Assembly (NCBI GenBank): GCA_013398175.1
Contig: VZRZ01002085.1
Location: 423,082-487,081, forward strand
Direction of reading: 5' to 3'
DNA from: Climacteris rufus
Taxonomy: Eukaryota; Chordata; Aves; Passeriformes; Climacteridae
DNA length: 64,000 nucleotides
Each line of letters begins with the position of its first letter. Within the stretch, counting starts at the first letter, position 1. Shown here piece after piece: positions 11,046-21,835 of the stretch. A model generated the notes under the pieces. That model saw nothing but the letters and a program-made list of their open reading frames with translations. It had not been told where the DNA came from and did no database searches. A program made the translations under genes and the position numbers.

Positions 11046-13257
11046 GTGAGGGACATAGAAGTCAATCCAAGAAGTTAATTTTAGACTTACAAATCCATGT
11101 TCTTTTCATATAAATTCCCGAGTGGATTTCTCTTTTTTACTGTCAGGAAATGATGAAAAAATGATTACAAGAAGGTAAGTTTAGTATCAGGGAAGAATGT
11201 AGGAAGTTGTGTGCCTTCTGAAATTATGGTGAGAGTTTTATAAATTTTAGGTCAGAGTTCTTTCAGAGCACTGTGCTTAGCAGACTAAAATCATACTCTG
11301 TGCCTTGGAAGGCTACAGCAGAGTGTAATTAGGCTTAACTGAAATAAAAGGGATATGTATTAAAAATGTCAAAGATATTGTGTTGCACTGCATTAGTTGA
11401 TGATTGAGTTGTTAATTCTATGGCAGAAATACAATTTTGATGCCAACATAGGAATTATAAGGATCTAGCCTGCTGGAACAGACCACAGATCTGTGAGAGA
11501 TTTTTTTGACTGAAAAATGAATGGTTTAAAGGGAAACGGAACACACTCAAAAACCCCTATCAAGGGATCACAGTGACATTTCAGCTTTCATTTTAACCAA
11601 AATATTCTATGTTTGGTTGTTGTAAATATTACTGTTCAGCAGAATAAATACTTAAAACATATAATACAGCCTTTTAGGAATGACCCTTCAGTTGTGATCT
11701 CCATAAAAATCCAACCCAAACAATAGCAGTCCAGCAATAAATAAAACCCAGACGACTGATAAAGTAAATCCATCCATGGGAATTTAAGATTCTTTCCTCA
11801 TCAGAGACCACCAGGAAAGCCAAGGTTTTTGAAAACCTCTGATTTTATTCAGAGCATAGCGCTTTCTGAAATTCAGCCTTCTTCAACGCATCTCTAGCTG
11901 AGCACCTGAGGCACCTAAAATAATTAATTGCTTTTCCAAAACCTGGACTAGAACCCAGATTCCAATAGGAGCAATACTTGGTCCATTGATGAGCTTTCTT
12001 TCTCATGCCACACTCTTCTGAGATGTATGAAAGAGAAGGAATGCACACTTTTCAGAGTGATAGTGAAACCTATACTGGATTTGGAAACCTTCCAGCAGTA
12101 TTTCAGATGCTACTGCAGTACAGACAAACCCAGCAGTAACAAACCTTGTTTGCTATTAGATATATTTTCTAAAATAAATGTGGAGGTAAAATTGTCAGCA
12201 AATTGGACCATCTGAGGCTTTTTACTTTCCTCCTGATTTATAGCTCTAACACCCCTGCAAATTTTAAGCTAGTATCAAATCCCTGCAGAATCTTTATCCG
12301 TCTTAAACCAAATAATTGTCTTCTGCAGTAATACCAATTTTCCTGTGCCTCTAGGCTTGCAGTCTTTGATAGAAATTTCTTTTGGATGCTAATTTATTTG
12401 GTTATATTACAGAGGGAAAAATCTGTTTGCAGCCAGTTTCTGGTAGGGGGAAGGAATTTAAAACTACACCACCAGTGTGTATTCCAGAAACATTATGAAA
12501 ACTAGAAACAGGAGGAGGAAATTATAGCTAAATGGTTCTCCTCAATATGTGGAATTCCCCCAAGTATTAGGATTATTCCATCTATGTGGCCATGCAAAGG
12601 GCTACAGAGGACAGTGAAGATTAAAGGGTAGGCCTGGGTCACTCAGGGGATCAGATTTATTCTTGAGCTGTTCCAGGTCTCCAAAAATTTGGCACCTTTC
12701 AAAGTGATTATCTGGAGTCTCAATGGCTGCTGTGGGGAAATGAGCACATCTGGAGTATTTGCTGCTCATCCTAAGGCAGGGGTGTGTGATAGGTAGATAA
12801 TTTTTCTTCAGAAAAAATAGATTCAGTCTAATACTGTTCTCATTTCAAGCCTGTTTTTAATTCAGCTTTAGGTTGCATGTAATTAAGATACTCCTTTCCA
12901 TGAAGGAGTTACTGGTGGGCCAAAAGCCCATTGGCAGCTCACTGATGTGACATCTGGCTGCAAACAGGACACCAACCTCCAGTTTTTCCAGACTGTTCTC
13001 TTCCTCCTGGTTTCTCAGGTATCTCAGCAGCTTTCAAGGTTGATAAAGCAGCATATTCCTCCTTCTTTTTTCTTTTACAATCACTTGCAGCAATAACTTT
13101 ACTGGTAGGGAAATGAGTTTTGCAGCTTTGGTTTTTTTATGTTTCTGGGTATGGAGGTAAATTTATGTGCTCTTCGCATTAGCAAACATGATCAGTGCAA
13201 ATCTGGGGTGTTAATTGGCACATCTCTAAATAATTTCCTCTATAAGACATTTTCTGG
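11046..13257. other. Unannotated non-coding stretch
   Basis: No gene or repeat family recognised. A small inverted repeat (ACTCCTT at 12890-12896, AAGGAGT at 12903-12909, 6-nt loop) is present. The open frames at 11845-12048 (minus) and 12027-12215 (plus) are short and unlike known proteins. Confidence 0.55.
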
Positions 13258-13832
13258 GCTGATCCCACAGCAGCAGGAGAGGGGAAATTCTGCCCCTCTG
13301 CCCTGCTCAGGTGAGACCCCACCTGTAGAGCTGCCTCCAGCTCTGGGGTCCTACATCAGGAACACATGGAGCTGCTGGAGCCAGCCCAGAGGAGGCTGTG
13401 GAGAGTCTCCAAGGGCTGGAGCCCCTCTGCTCTGGAGCCAGGCTGGGAGAGCTGGGGGTGTTCAGCCTGGAGAGGAGAAGGCTCCAGGGAGACCTTAGAG
13501 CCCCTTCCAATGCCTAAAGGGGCTCCAGGAGAGCTGGAAAAGGAATCTGGACAAGGGATAGAGGGACAGGGCAAGGGGGAATGGCTTCCCCCTGACAGAC
13601 GGCAGGGTTAGAAGGGATATTGGGAAGGAATTCTTCCCTGTGAGGGTGGGGAGGCCCTGGCACAGGGTGCCCAGAGAAGCTGTGGCTGCCTCATCCCTGG
13701 GAGTGTCCAAGGCCAGGTTGGACAGGGCTTGGAACAATCTGGTCTGGTGGAAGGTGTCCCAGCCCATGGCAGGGCATGGAACGAGTTTGTCCGTAAGGTC
13801 CCTTCCAACCCAAACCATCCTGTGATTCCGTG
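13258..13832 (+). mobile_element. CR1 LINE fragment, passerine-type
   Basis: A plus-strand CR1 3' portion of about 575 bp that closely parallels the copy at 7676: ATTCTGCCCCTCTGCCCTGC, then GGAGCTGCTGGAGCCAGCCC, GTTCAGCCTGGAGAGGAGAA, TTCCCTGTGAGGGTGGGGAG and a tail ending CATCCTGTGATTCCGTG. Both copies also share CTGATCCCA just upstream, so they truncate at nearly the same place. It is better preserved than the 7676 copy, suggesting a younger insertion. Frames at 13307-13928 in both strands are shadows of it. Confidence 0.93.
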
Positions 13833-16054
13833 TTCAAGACACTTTTCTATGACATATTCATATGACAGTTTTGTGTGACTAACAAGGTGCAGATTTATAG
13901 AGCCTTCCTTACAATGATTAGTAAACATGATTTTTAAGCTCAGATATTTTTCTCCCTGATGTAGTCAAGTTCCTACTTTCTAAAATCTGTCTTCAAGCAA
14001 CCTAAATTCCACTGACACAGGGACTAAAACTCCAAATTCCCAAGGACTTGCTGACAAAGGGTAAATTAAACCCTTCAAGTTACCTCTGTGAATTCACACC
14101 AGGACAGCGACACTGACATCCTCATTTCTGCCTGAGTGGAAAAGGGATTTGTCTAACCTAAAAAAAAAAGGTTCTAAAAAAAAAAAACCCAAAACCAACT
14201 AAAACTAACCAACAATGAAAAACCCAAATCACACTAAAATCAAGCCAAAAACCCAACCTCCCCCCCCATCCTTATACTGATACTGCTAAACTACTATAAG
14301 CAATAAAATATCTGTATCAGCAAGAACCAAATCCTTCAAACTAACTGGCTGTCTGACTCATAATGCTCTGTTTAGGGCTTGTCTCTTTGATCCCTTTGGA
14401 AAACAAGCTTATATTTTAAAACATGTGGGTTTTTTTTTTAGAGAAAAACTCCAACCAACCCCATCTGGTGCTTATGCACCTTGTTCTGAATGAACAGGGG
14501 AGATACAGACTGCAAATCTTTGGCCTCTAGAGATTTTTATGTTGACTTTACATACCTTTAGATTTAACTGCAAAGACTTCATTGTTCATCTGCAGAGGTT
14601 TTGGAAACAGTTAACTAATTGTTCCTGCAACTCTGCATGCTGTGGGAAATCATATTTTTGAAGCTGTGTGGGTCTCAACAAACCAGGATTTCAAAATCTT
14701 TATTAACCATAGGTAGCTGCTGCTCCAGTAACCCTATTGAGTTCTCCTTCTCACTTGCTAAGCAACAAGACAATTAACTTGACCTGTGTCTTTGTAAATT
14801 TAAGTCAAATCTTCAGCAGTTAATTACAGAAGAATGATAGCAACATTACACTTAGTGCTGTGCAGTTTTCATTTCAGGAGAAGTGATAATGTTTTCTGCA
14901 AACCTGTATGCTCTGAATTACAGCATTAATTTGGAATGGTTATTGTAATCTGTGCAATGATTAAAGTTTCTAGGGCAATTTGAAGGTAAAAGAGGAACCT
15001 CAGTGCTATTAAGGCAGAAAAGAAATATTAAATGAATAGTTGAGGTGACAGTCAGAGAGTTAAGGCAGGAAGATTCTGGATATTATTCTGTGCTGATTCA
15101 CTTCCCTGAAAGTCAGGGGAAATTTTCCCACATTACCTTCATTTATAGCAGTACCCTTTTAGATACATTATAACCTGACACTTAGGGTATATTGTTCAAA
15201 TTCTCCAGCATTTTCTAGTTACAAGTCATGTGATTCCACAGTTTCTCCCTTTTGTGAATAAGTCAAAAAGCAGGATTTATCTTTGGGATTTTCCTCTGTA
15301 TGCACATCTCACAATGTGCCATTTGCTACTATACTGATTGTGCAGCAAGTCTGCTTGAAAAATCCTACATCATTTCTGAACTGAAAGCAGGAATTAAGGT
15401 TGTAATATTTTTTTAAACCAGCTCTCAGTGAAGAACTCAGGTATGTATTCTCACTCATTTAAAAATGAACTCAGTTGGACTGGTGGCATATTATATAAAT
15501 CACATATTGCATAGTTGGCTTGCTTTAAGCAAATATTGATGAAAACTTTAATGCTTTTTCTTGGTAAGTGCCTGTGAATTGATCTATGCAGTGCTGTGCT
15601 GCTGTGGCTACAGAGCATCATATCCTGAAAGAATTTCCTGTCTTTTTATTGAAATAAATTTGGGGTTGTCACTACCTGGACTGCTATCATTGTGGTTCAG
15701 AGTTGCATGTTTGAGTTTGAGTTGCCTTTGGTCCTTCAGAGATCCAGATTGCAGGTCCCTGAAAATTTGCCTTTTGAAGAAAAATGCAGCTACACCTGTG
15801 TTACTGTTGCAATAGAAGTCTCATTAGTTGGGGGTCACAAGACAATGCAGTGGAATCACTTTCTCACTGCTGCAGCACATCTCTATAATGTGTGTTTATG
15901 CTTTAAGCAGCACAGATGCAGGGAACAGAGTTACATCAGTGCAGCAACCTAATGCAGAGGAAAAGCTCTTTACCTCTGGAAATTGTTGTTCCTCAGAGAA
16001 AGGGATGTTATAAAACCTGTCCTCTGTTAGAGTCAGTGCTGGTTAACTCTTCTT
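13833..16054. other. Unannotated non-coding stretch
   Basis: AT-rich, free of recognised dispersed repeats. An A/C-rich low-complexity patch lies at about 14160-14270, including two A runs and a C run. Frames at 15561-15815 and 15692-15952 overlap in different phases and are not supported as exons. Confidence 0.55.
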
Positions 16055-16079
16055 GAAGCATCCTGAAAAAGGATGCTTC
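16055..16079. repeat. Perfect 10-bp inverted repeat (hairpin)
   Basis: GAAGCATCCT (16055-16064) and AGGATGCTTC (16070-16079) are exact reverse complements separated by the 5-base loop GAAAA. The stem lies about 50 bp before a CR1 copy. No T run follows and no function is apparent. Confidence 0.8.
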
Positions 16080-16130
16080 CACAAATACAGCTGATAAATC
16101 TTCTGTTTTCCTTCTCTTACATCAAAAGGC

Positions 16131-16409
16131 TTCTCTCAGGTGACCAGTGACAGGACCCAGGGAATGGCTGCAGCTGTGTCAGGGGAGGTTTAGGCTGGAT
16201 ATTAGGGAAAGGTTCTTCCCCCAGAGGGTGGTGGGGCACTGAGCAGGCTACCCAGGGAATGGGCACGGCCCCAAGGCTGCCAGAGCTCCAGGAGCCTTTG
16301 GATAACACTCCCAGGTTGGGATTGTTGGGGTGTCTGTGCAGGGCCAGGAGTTGAACTGGATGGTCCTTGTGGGTCCCTCCCAACTCAGGATATTCCATGA
16401 TTCTATGAC
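16131..16409 (+). mobile_element. CR1 LINE fragment
   Basis: A 5'-truncated plus-strand CR1. It begins near TTCTCTCAGGTGACCAGTGA, continues through GGCTGGATATTAGGGAAAGG and GTGCAGGGCCAGGAGTTG, and ends CAACTCAGGATATTCCATGA plus a second ATTCTATG-type unit. It belongs to the group with the GGATATTC tail. Frames at 16117-16466 on the minus strand are shadows. Confidence 0.9.
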
Positions 16410-17998
16410 CTTAACAATGCTGTCCCATTGAGAGCATTGGATCACAGAGGAGCTTCCCACAGACACAAATTCAGCACCTCTACTGCAGATAAAAGACTGC
16501 CTTCAATTCAGGCATTGGGCAATACAGACAGCAGTGCCCTTTTCCAAAGTGCCCCTTTTCAAAAAGAATACTTTATAGAGATGTTGGAGCTGGTTTTCTG
16601 CCTCTGCATAAGGACTCACTATCATGTCTCCTTCCACCTTTCTCCCTACATGTTCTGCAAAGCTTGCCATGATTTCGACTTTGGTCTACCAGCAAAACAG
16701 CTTTGTCTCTGTCTGATTACTTTCTGCCTGTAATTTATTTGATAATCACAGTTGTGTGGTGTCTTTCCTCCACCTCAGTGAAGTGTAAGTGCTTCTGACA
16801 ATGGTACTACAGGGCTTGAGAAGGCAGAATGTGGGAAGAAAAGCTGGTGTTTCACAGGGGAAGCCAAAAGGGGAATGAATTCACAGAAAATATTGAACTC
16901 TAAAGGAGGGCTTGTAAAATACACTGGGACTTTGGGGTGGGTGGTGCATCCAGTGTAAAGCTCTAACAAATTCATAAAGCTATATACATAAGGCTTAAAA
17001 CTAGGACAATCAGAATTTCCACATACTTACCTAGAAAGAAATTTTTATAGAAAATCTACCTGCAGCCTTTTTGGTCTGTAGTTCAGCAAGAATTCACTCT
17101 TCATTTTATTGTACTGAGACAAAAATATAAATCTACTATGGGTAGGGCCAGCTAGTGACCCTGGCTGAGGATCAGTCCCAAAGTCCTTTCGCTTGTGAAT
17201 GCAAATGAGTATAATAGAGATGGGCTTTTTCTCTTCGTCTGATTTTTTTCCCCCAGAGCTTAATGAATAAAGATAAACATTCTTCCATTAACTTAATTCA
17301 TTCCTTCTTCAGTCATGTTTGCATTCATTATTAGCTTCCTAAGAAGACACAGCTATGTCATCTTATGTCTACAAACCCAGCTCTCCTCCTGCTCCTCCCT
17401 CCATCCTCTCCTGTCTTTTGCAACTTAGTCAGTCCCAAAAGAGAATTGCAGGGGAGGAGGTGGGAGATTCAGAGAGAATTCAATATCCACAGGGTGGTGA
17501 AGGGAATTAGCACCTTCTGAATTGAAAAGACAGGAAGAACTGACATCAGCCAGTTTATCTGGTGGCAGCTGGCCAGCCTCGCAGGCACTGGTCCACTGGC
17601 TGGCAGGCATCACATTGAAACAGGAATAAAACACCTTGTTTCTCACCTAGCAAGACACTGAGAGCCTCAGAGGGAGAGCTGGAATTGGTGCTGTGAAGGC
17701 ACAAACCTGTAACAAAGCTGGGTTTTTTTACCTCTTCTCCTCACAGAATGATTCCTTTCATGCTCAGTTCACTACAGATCCTGGAACAACATCTGAAGCT
17801 GAGAAAAAATACACAGATCAAAAGCGATGTAGAAAGTGAAATCCAAAGTGACCTGTGGCAGTGGATGGCAGAAATGGACTGTTTCCTTCGTCATGGTCAT
17901 CCAGGTGTGCATCAAGGCCATGCAACTTCCAGAGCCAGTGATAAATACACAATTGAGATTATATTTTAATATTCCTGCTCAGTGTATGGCATCTGACA
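16410..17998. other. Unannotated non-coding stretch
   Basis: No gene or repeat family recognised. Open frames at 16428-16733 (plus, 101 codons) and 17425-17646 (minus) have no recognisable product. Confidence 0.55.
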
Positions 17999-18131
17999 CT
18001 GTCCAGAGAAGCTGTGGCAAAACCACAGCTGGATGGGGCTCTGAGCAACCTGGTCTAGTGGAAAGTGTCCCTGCTGGAAGTGGATGATCTCTAAGGACCC
18101 TTCCGACTCAAATGATTCTATGATTCTGTGA
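17999..18131 (+). mobile_element. CR1 3'-end fragment with internal deletions
   Basis: It starts GTCCAGAGAAGCTGTGGC and ends AATGATTCTATGATTCTGTG, so both a mid-3'-UTR segment and the terminal repeats are present. The usual block between GCTGTGGC and CTGGATGGGGC is missing, and another short deletion follows CCCTGC. It is a compressed, degraded copy. Confidence 0.82.
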
Positions 18132-20586
18132 TCAAATTTAGGAAAAGGTGGCTGTGAAGTACAGTGAAATCATTGGATAATGTCAGTCACCATGAAATTA
18201 TTTGCTCAACTTCAGTATTTCCCTTCTCATTATGAAAGGGATTAACAATGATGGGATTTCAAATGGAATGAATGAAACTCTTACAAGGGGGGGGGCACCT
18301 GGGAGAAGAAAATAAGACAATTTGGCCAACTCACACTTGTGCTTTAGTTCTGGAGAATTGATTTCCAATGTCTTTTAGAACCCGACAGGGAAAAGGGGAC
18401 AGAAGAAAAACAAGGAAATTAGAGGCTGCTGTTCCAGTCTTTGTATGATACTCATCCCTTGAGTAGTATTTGCTCAATGCCATCACTTGCACCCTAAGTG
18501 CAATCCCACCAGGCACCTGAAGAACAATCCCATCAGGATCTCTGAGCCTGATGCCAAAGTGTCTTCCCGATTACAGCATTACCCCAATGGTCACTGCTGT
18601 GAGAGAGGAGGATCAGGCTCTCTCTGCACACCGTCCCTTGTTAGATGCCAACAGAGGACACAGTGTATCAAAGAGGATTGTGTCTGACACAGCTCTTTTT
18701 TAAAGGGATGTTTAGTTTCCCAGAGAAGTGGGAATCTTGCCTAATCTATAATGACCCAAATCGTTTTGCAATACGTCCTTTTAAGTGAGTTTGGCCATGT
18801 AGTTTCTCAGAGACAAAATCCCTTGATTTTCTAGGGGTGTAGGAAAAGATTAGTGCATAAAAGACCATCTGTCTCCTTGCTGCTGACAGGCTAAAAGATG
18901 GTCTTTTTCCTCCCTGTGGAGCAGGTTGCAACCCTCCCAATCTGGAGGCAGCGAGTGTGCATTATCTGTGTGAAACACAGCCTGCAACAAGCATTTCCTT
19001 TCCCTCGATTTGCTGTCCTGGGATAATCCCTTGGCTGCTCAATGGGCTGACCTGTGTGTGAACTCCTGGAGCTCCTCACCCCTGAGGGACACAGACTCAT
19101 CTATCAGGTATTGATGGTTTGGCTTCAGGATTTGGTATAATCGTGTCTTTTTGCCAGGAAGACAAGCCTTCCATCAGGAAAGCTTTCCATCCTGATTACT
19201 GATATAGTCTTTTGGGACAGAAGGGAGAGTTTTCCACCTGTCAGAGGCAGCAAACAGACATTATTTTCTCCGTTGTGGCCAGTGCTGTGCAGTGAGAAGC
19301 AAAGAACTGTTTGACTCTCATTATTGCTCACACCAGTGTAGCATTTGGAGCCTAGGGCTTTTCCATACTATGTGCTTTGAAAACTCAAAATAATCACCAC
19401 TTCCCCTCCTGGGGGACTGTAGCATGAACAGGTAAGACAGGCAAAGAAAATACAGACTTTTATTCATATTTCAGGGATGGAAATGAGGCATGGAGAGACT
19501 GAGCACTCTGCCCAGAATACCATGGGGTATCAGGTCAGAGGCGCAAGACATTCAAGTCTTCCCAATTTATTTGCTATTTCTCTGCAACTTTCCAGCTGGG
19601 GTTGTTCACATTCTTTCACCCCAGGTATGTGCTGACACACAGAATATAACAGTAGATAGGAAGAGGAAGCATAATCCACATTCATGGATCACTCTGTCCT
19701 TGCTTTTAGGTGTCTCATAAAAAATATAGCTACTTGCCCCCTTAGACATCACACAGGCAGTGGGCTAGTTTGATATCAAGTTAATATTTAATAGTTTTCA
19801 AAATGTTATGCTGTCCTGGGGGAAAGACACTTTCTGAATATAAAATGTAGTCTAATATTTGGTGGATTTGAGTTTTGTACATGTCATTGGATCAGATGTT
19901 ATTACCAGATAGGCTTATCTAGATACTGACAGAGCTAAAAATTGCATGTGTGCATCATTTGGATTGTAGCCTGTGTATCCTATCAGCCACATTCCATTGC
20001 TTAATTCTGGGGACCTTTTGTTTTTCTTGGAAAGAAGACTCAGTTTCTTGCTTTCTCCCCTCCCTGCATGGTTTTGAGGCACCTTGGTTATCAACATGCT
20101 CATTTCGCCATCTATAACGCATGGAAAATAAAATAGGACTGTCTGTAGTGTGAAAATGAAACTCATGACACCAAAACACAAGCATTGACATTGCTGGAGT
20201 ATTGGTGGGCCAGTGGGGGCAAAAAAAGGGCTTGTAGTAGCTTCTTATTGGTCCATGTGTTTTAAGAATTAGGACAGCTTCAGTCATAAATTGTTTAACA
20301 TAAAACCAGAAATATTTTTAACTAGCAAAAGGAAGGCAAGAGCAGGAGGGAAGTGGGAAAGCAGGAGAAATGTTAATCTCTCTTCTAGGTGGAAATAGAA
20401 AAGAGACTTCAGTGTTGAGTTTTCTATCTGGAAGTTTCTCAGAGTTCACACAGCTTGTATGAAAGTATTCCTCAAATCCTCTTTCCTGGCAGTAGGTAGT
20501 TCTAGCTTTCATCAGAGACCTTCCAGGCTCTCTGAGAGAGAGATTTAATGGTGTTTTTTAGTTTCCACCATGCATGTAACATAAAA
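18132..20586. other. Unannotated non-coding stretch
   Basis: Contains a 7-G run at about 18290 and the possible ancient retroposon relic at 19473. Frames at 19915-20287 (minus, up to 110 codons) overlap in two phases and are not recognised. Confidence 0.5.
19473..19560. repeat. Possible ancient MIR/L2/L3-type relic
   Basis: The text TTCAGGGATGGAAATGAGGC, AGAGACTGAG and CTGCCCAGAA follows, in order and spacing, the well-known ACAGATGGGGAAACTGAGGC ... AGAGAGGTTAAG ... TTGCCCAAG stretch of ancient amniote retroposons. Divergence is high, so the family cannot be fixed by eye. Confidence 0.35.
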
Positions 20587-20672
20587 TCAGAATCACAGAA
20601 TGGTTTGTGTCAGAAGAGACATTACAGATCATTTAGTTCCGCCCCCCTGCCGTGGACAGGGACACATTCCAG
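20587..20672 (-). mobile_element. Very short CR1 3'-end fragment
   Basis: AATCACAGAATGGTTTGTGT, CATTTAGTTCC and GTGGACAGGGACACATTCC mark the last 85 bp or so of a CR1 on the minus strand. The match fades after about 20672. Confidence 0.8.
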
Positions 20673-21110
20673 GTGAGATACCAGGTGAGAGCTCCCCACA
20701 CACCAGTTGCCCCAGCTCAGGGCCATGCCACATCTGTGGCCTGCTTGGGAAAGCAGCAGAGTCACAAGGCTATGGTCTTGGTGCTTTTTCCTCCAGCTGC
20801 TCAAGCTCAAACTTACCATCAAGGTTTTTCAGCACTCTGGCTGTTTCTGTACAGTTTGCCAGTCATGAAAGGCTGTGAGAATGTCCATGCTGGGTCAGAC
20901 AAAAAGTCCTCCAAGCCCAGCATCCTTTTTCAGACAGTAATCAACTCTGGATGCCTGGGGAGAGCTCAGGAACAAGCGTGTGTGTCATCCTGCTTCCTCA
21001 GAGGACTTGTTCACTGTCAGCTTGTGGATTAGAGCTGTGCTAAATGAGAGGTGGTGTTTTCATATTTAACTGACCCCAACGTAGAACAATTCCTCCCATG
21101 AATCTCTTTA
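20673..21110. other. Unannotated spacer between two CR1 copies
   Basis: No family recognised between the two reverse-strand CR1 copies. It may include unrecognised diverged repeat. Confidence 0.45.
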
Positions 21111-21835
21111 GAATCATCAGGTTTGAAAAGGACCTCCATGATCAGTGAGGTGAACTTTTGACAGAATACCACCTTGTCAACCAGACCAGAGCACTGAGTG
21201 CCACGTCCAGTCATTCCCTGAACACCTCCAGGAATGGTGACTCCACCACTTTCCTGATCCGCCCATTCCAATGCCTGACCACCCTTTCAGTTAAAAAAAT
21301 TCTTTCTGATGTTCAATGTGAACTTCTTGGGAGATGTACAGCTTGAGGCCTTTTCCTCTTGTCCTGTCACTGGTTGCCTGGGAGAAGAGGCTGGCCCTCA
21401 CCTGGCTACAACCTCCTTTCAGGGAGTTGAGGAGAGTGGAAGAGTCTCTCCTGAGCTTCCTTTTTTCCAGGCTAAACAAGCTCAGCTCCCTGAGCTGCTC
21501 CTCATCAGACTGGTGCTCCAGACCCTTTCCCAGCTCTGTTCACTTTTCTGGACTCACTCCAGCACCTCAATCTCTTTCTTGTAGTGAGGGTCCCAGAACT
21601 GAACACAGCACTCGAGATGTGGCCTCACCAGTGTGGCCTCACCAGTGTGGCCTCACCAGGGGGACAATCACTGCCCTGGTCCGGTGGCCACATTATTCCT
21701 GGTACAGGTCAGGTGCCATTGAACTCCTTTCCCACCTGGGCACACATTGGTTCGTGCTCAGCCACTGTCAGCCAGCACCCCCAGGTCCTCTTCTGCTGAG
21801 CCACTTTCCAGCCACTCTTCCCAGGCCTTTCATCT
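21111..21835 (-). mobile_element. Long CR1 LINE fragment
   Basis: At about 725 bp this is the longest continuous CR1 copy in the window. It starts with a degraded tail (GAATCATCAGGTTTGAAAAG), then AACACCTCCAGGAATGGTGA, AATGCCTGACCACCCTTTCA, GCTACAACCTCCTTTCAGGG, TGCTCCAGACCCTTTCCCAG, CACTCCAGCACCTCAATCTC and GCACCCCCAGGTCCTCTTCT. It is an older subfamily than the passerine-type copies. It carries a local triplication at 21619-21659. Frames at 21309-21858 (plus, up to 174 codons) are antisense readings of this element. Confidence 0.92.
21619..21659. repeat. 14-bp tandem triplication inside CR1
   Basis: GTGGCCTCACCAGT occurs three times head to tail, where the CR1 consensus has a single GCGGCCTCACCAGT. 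The expansion has replaced part of the following consensus, and the match then resumes at GGGGACAATCACTGCC. Confidence 0.9.
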
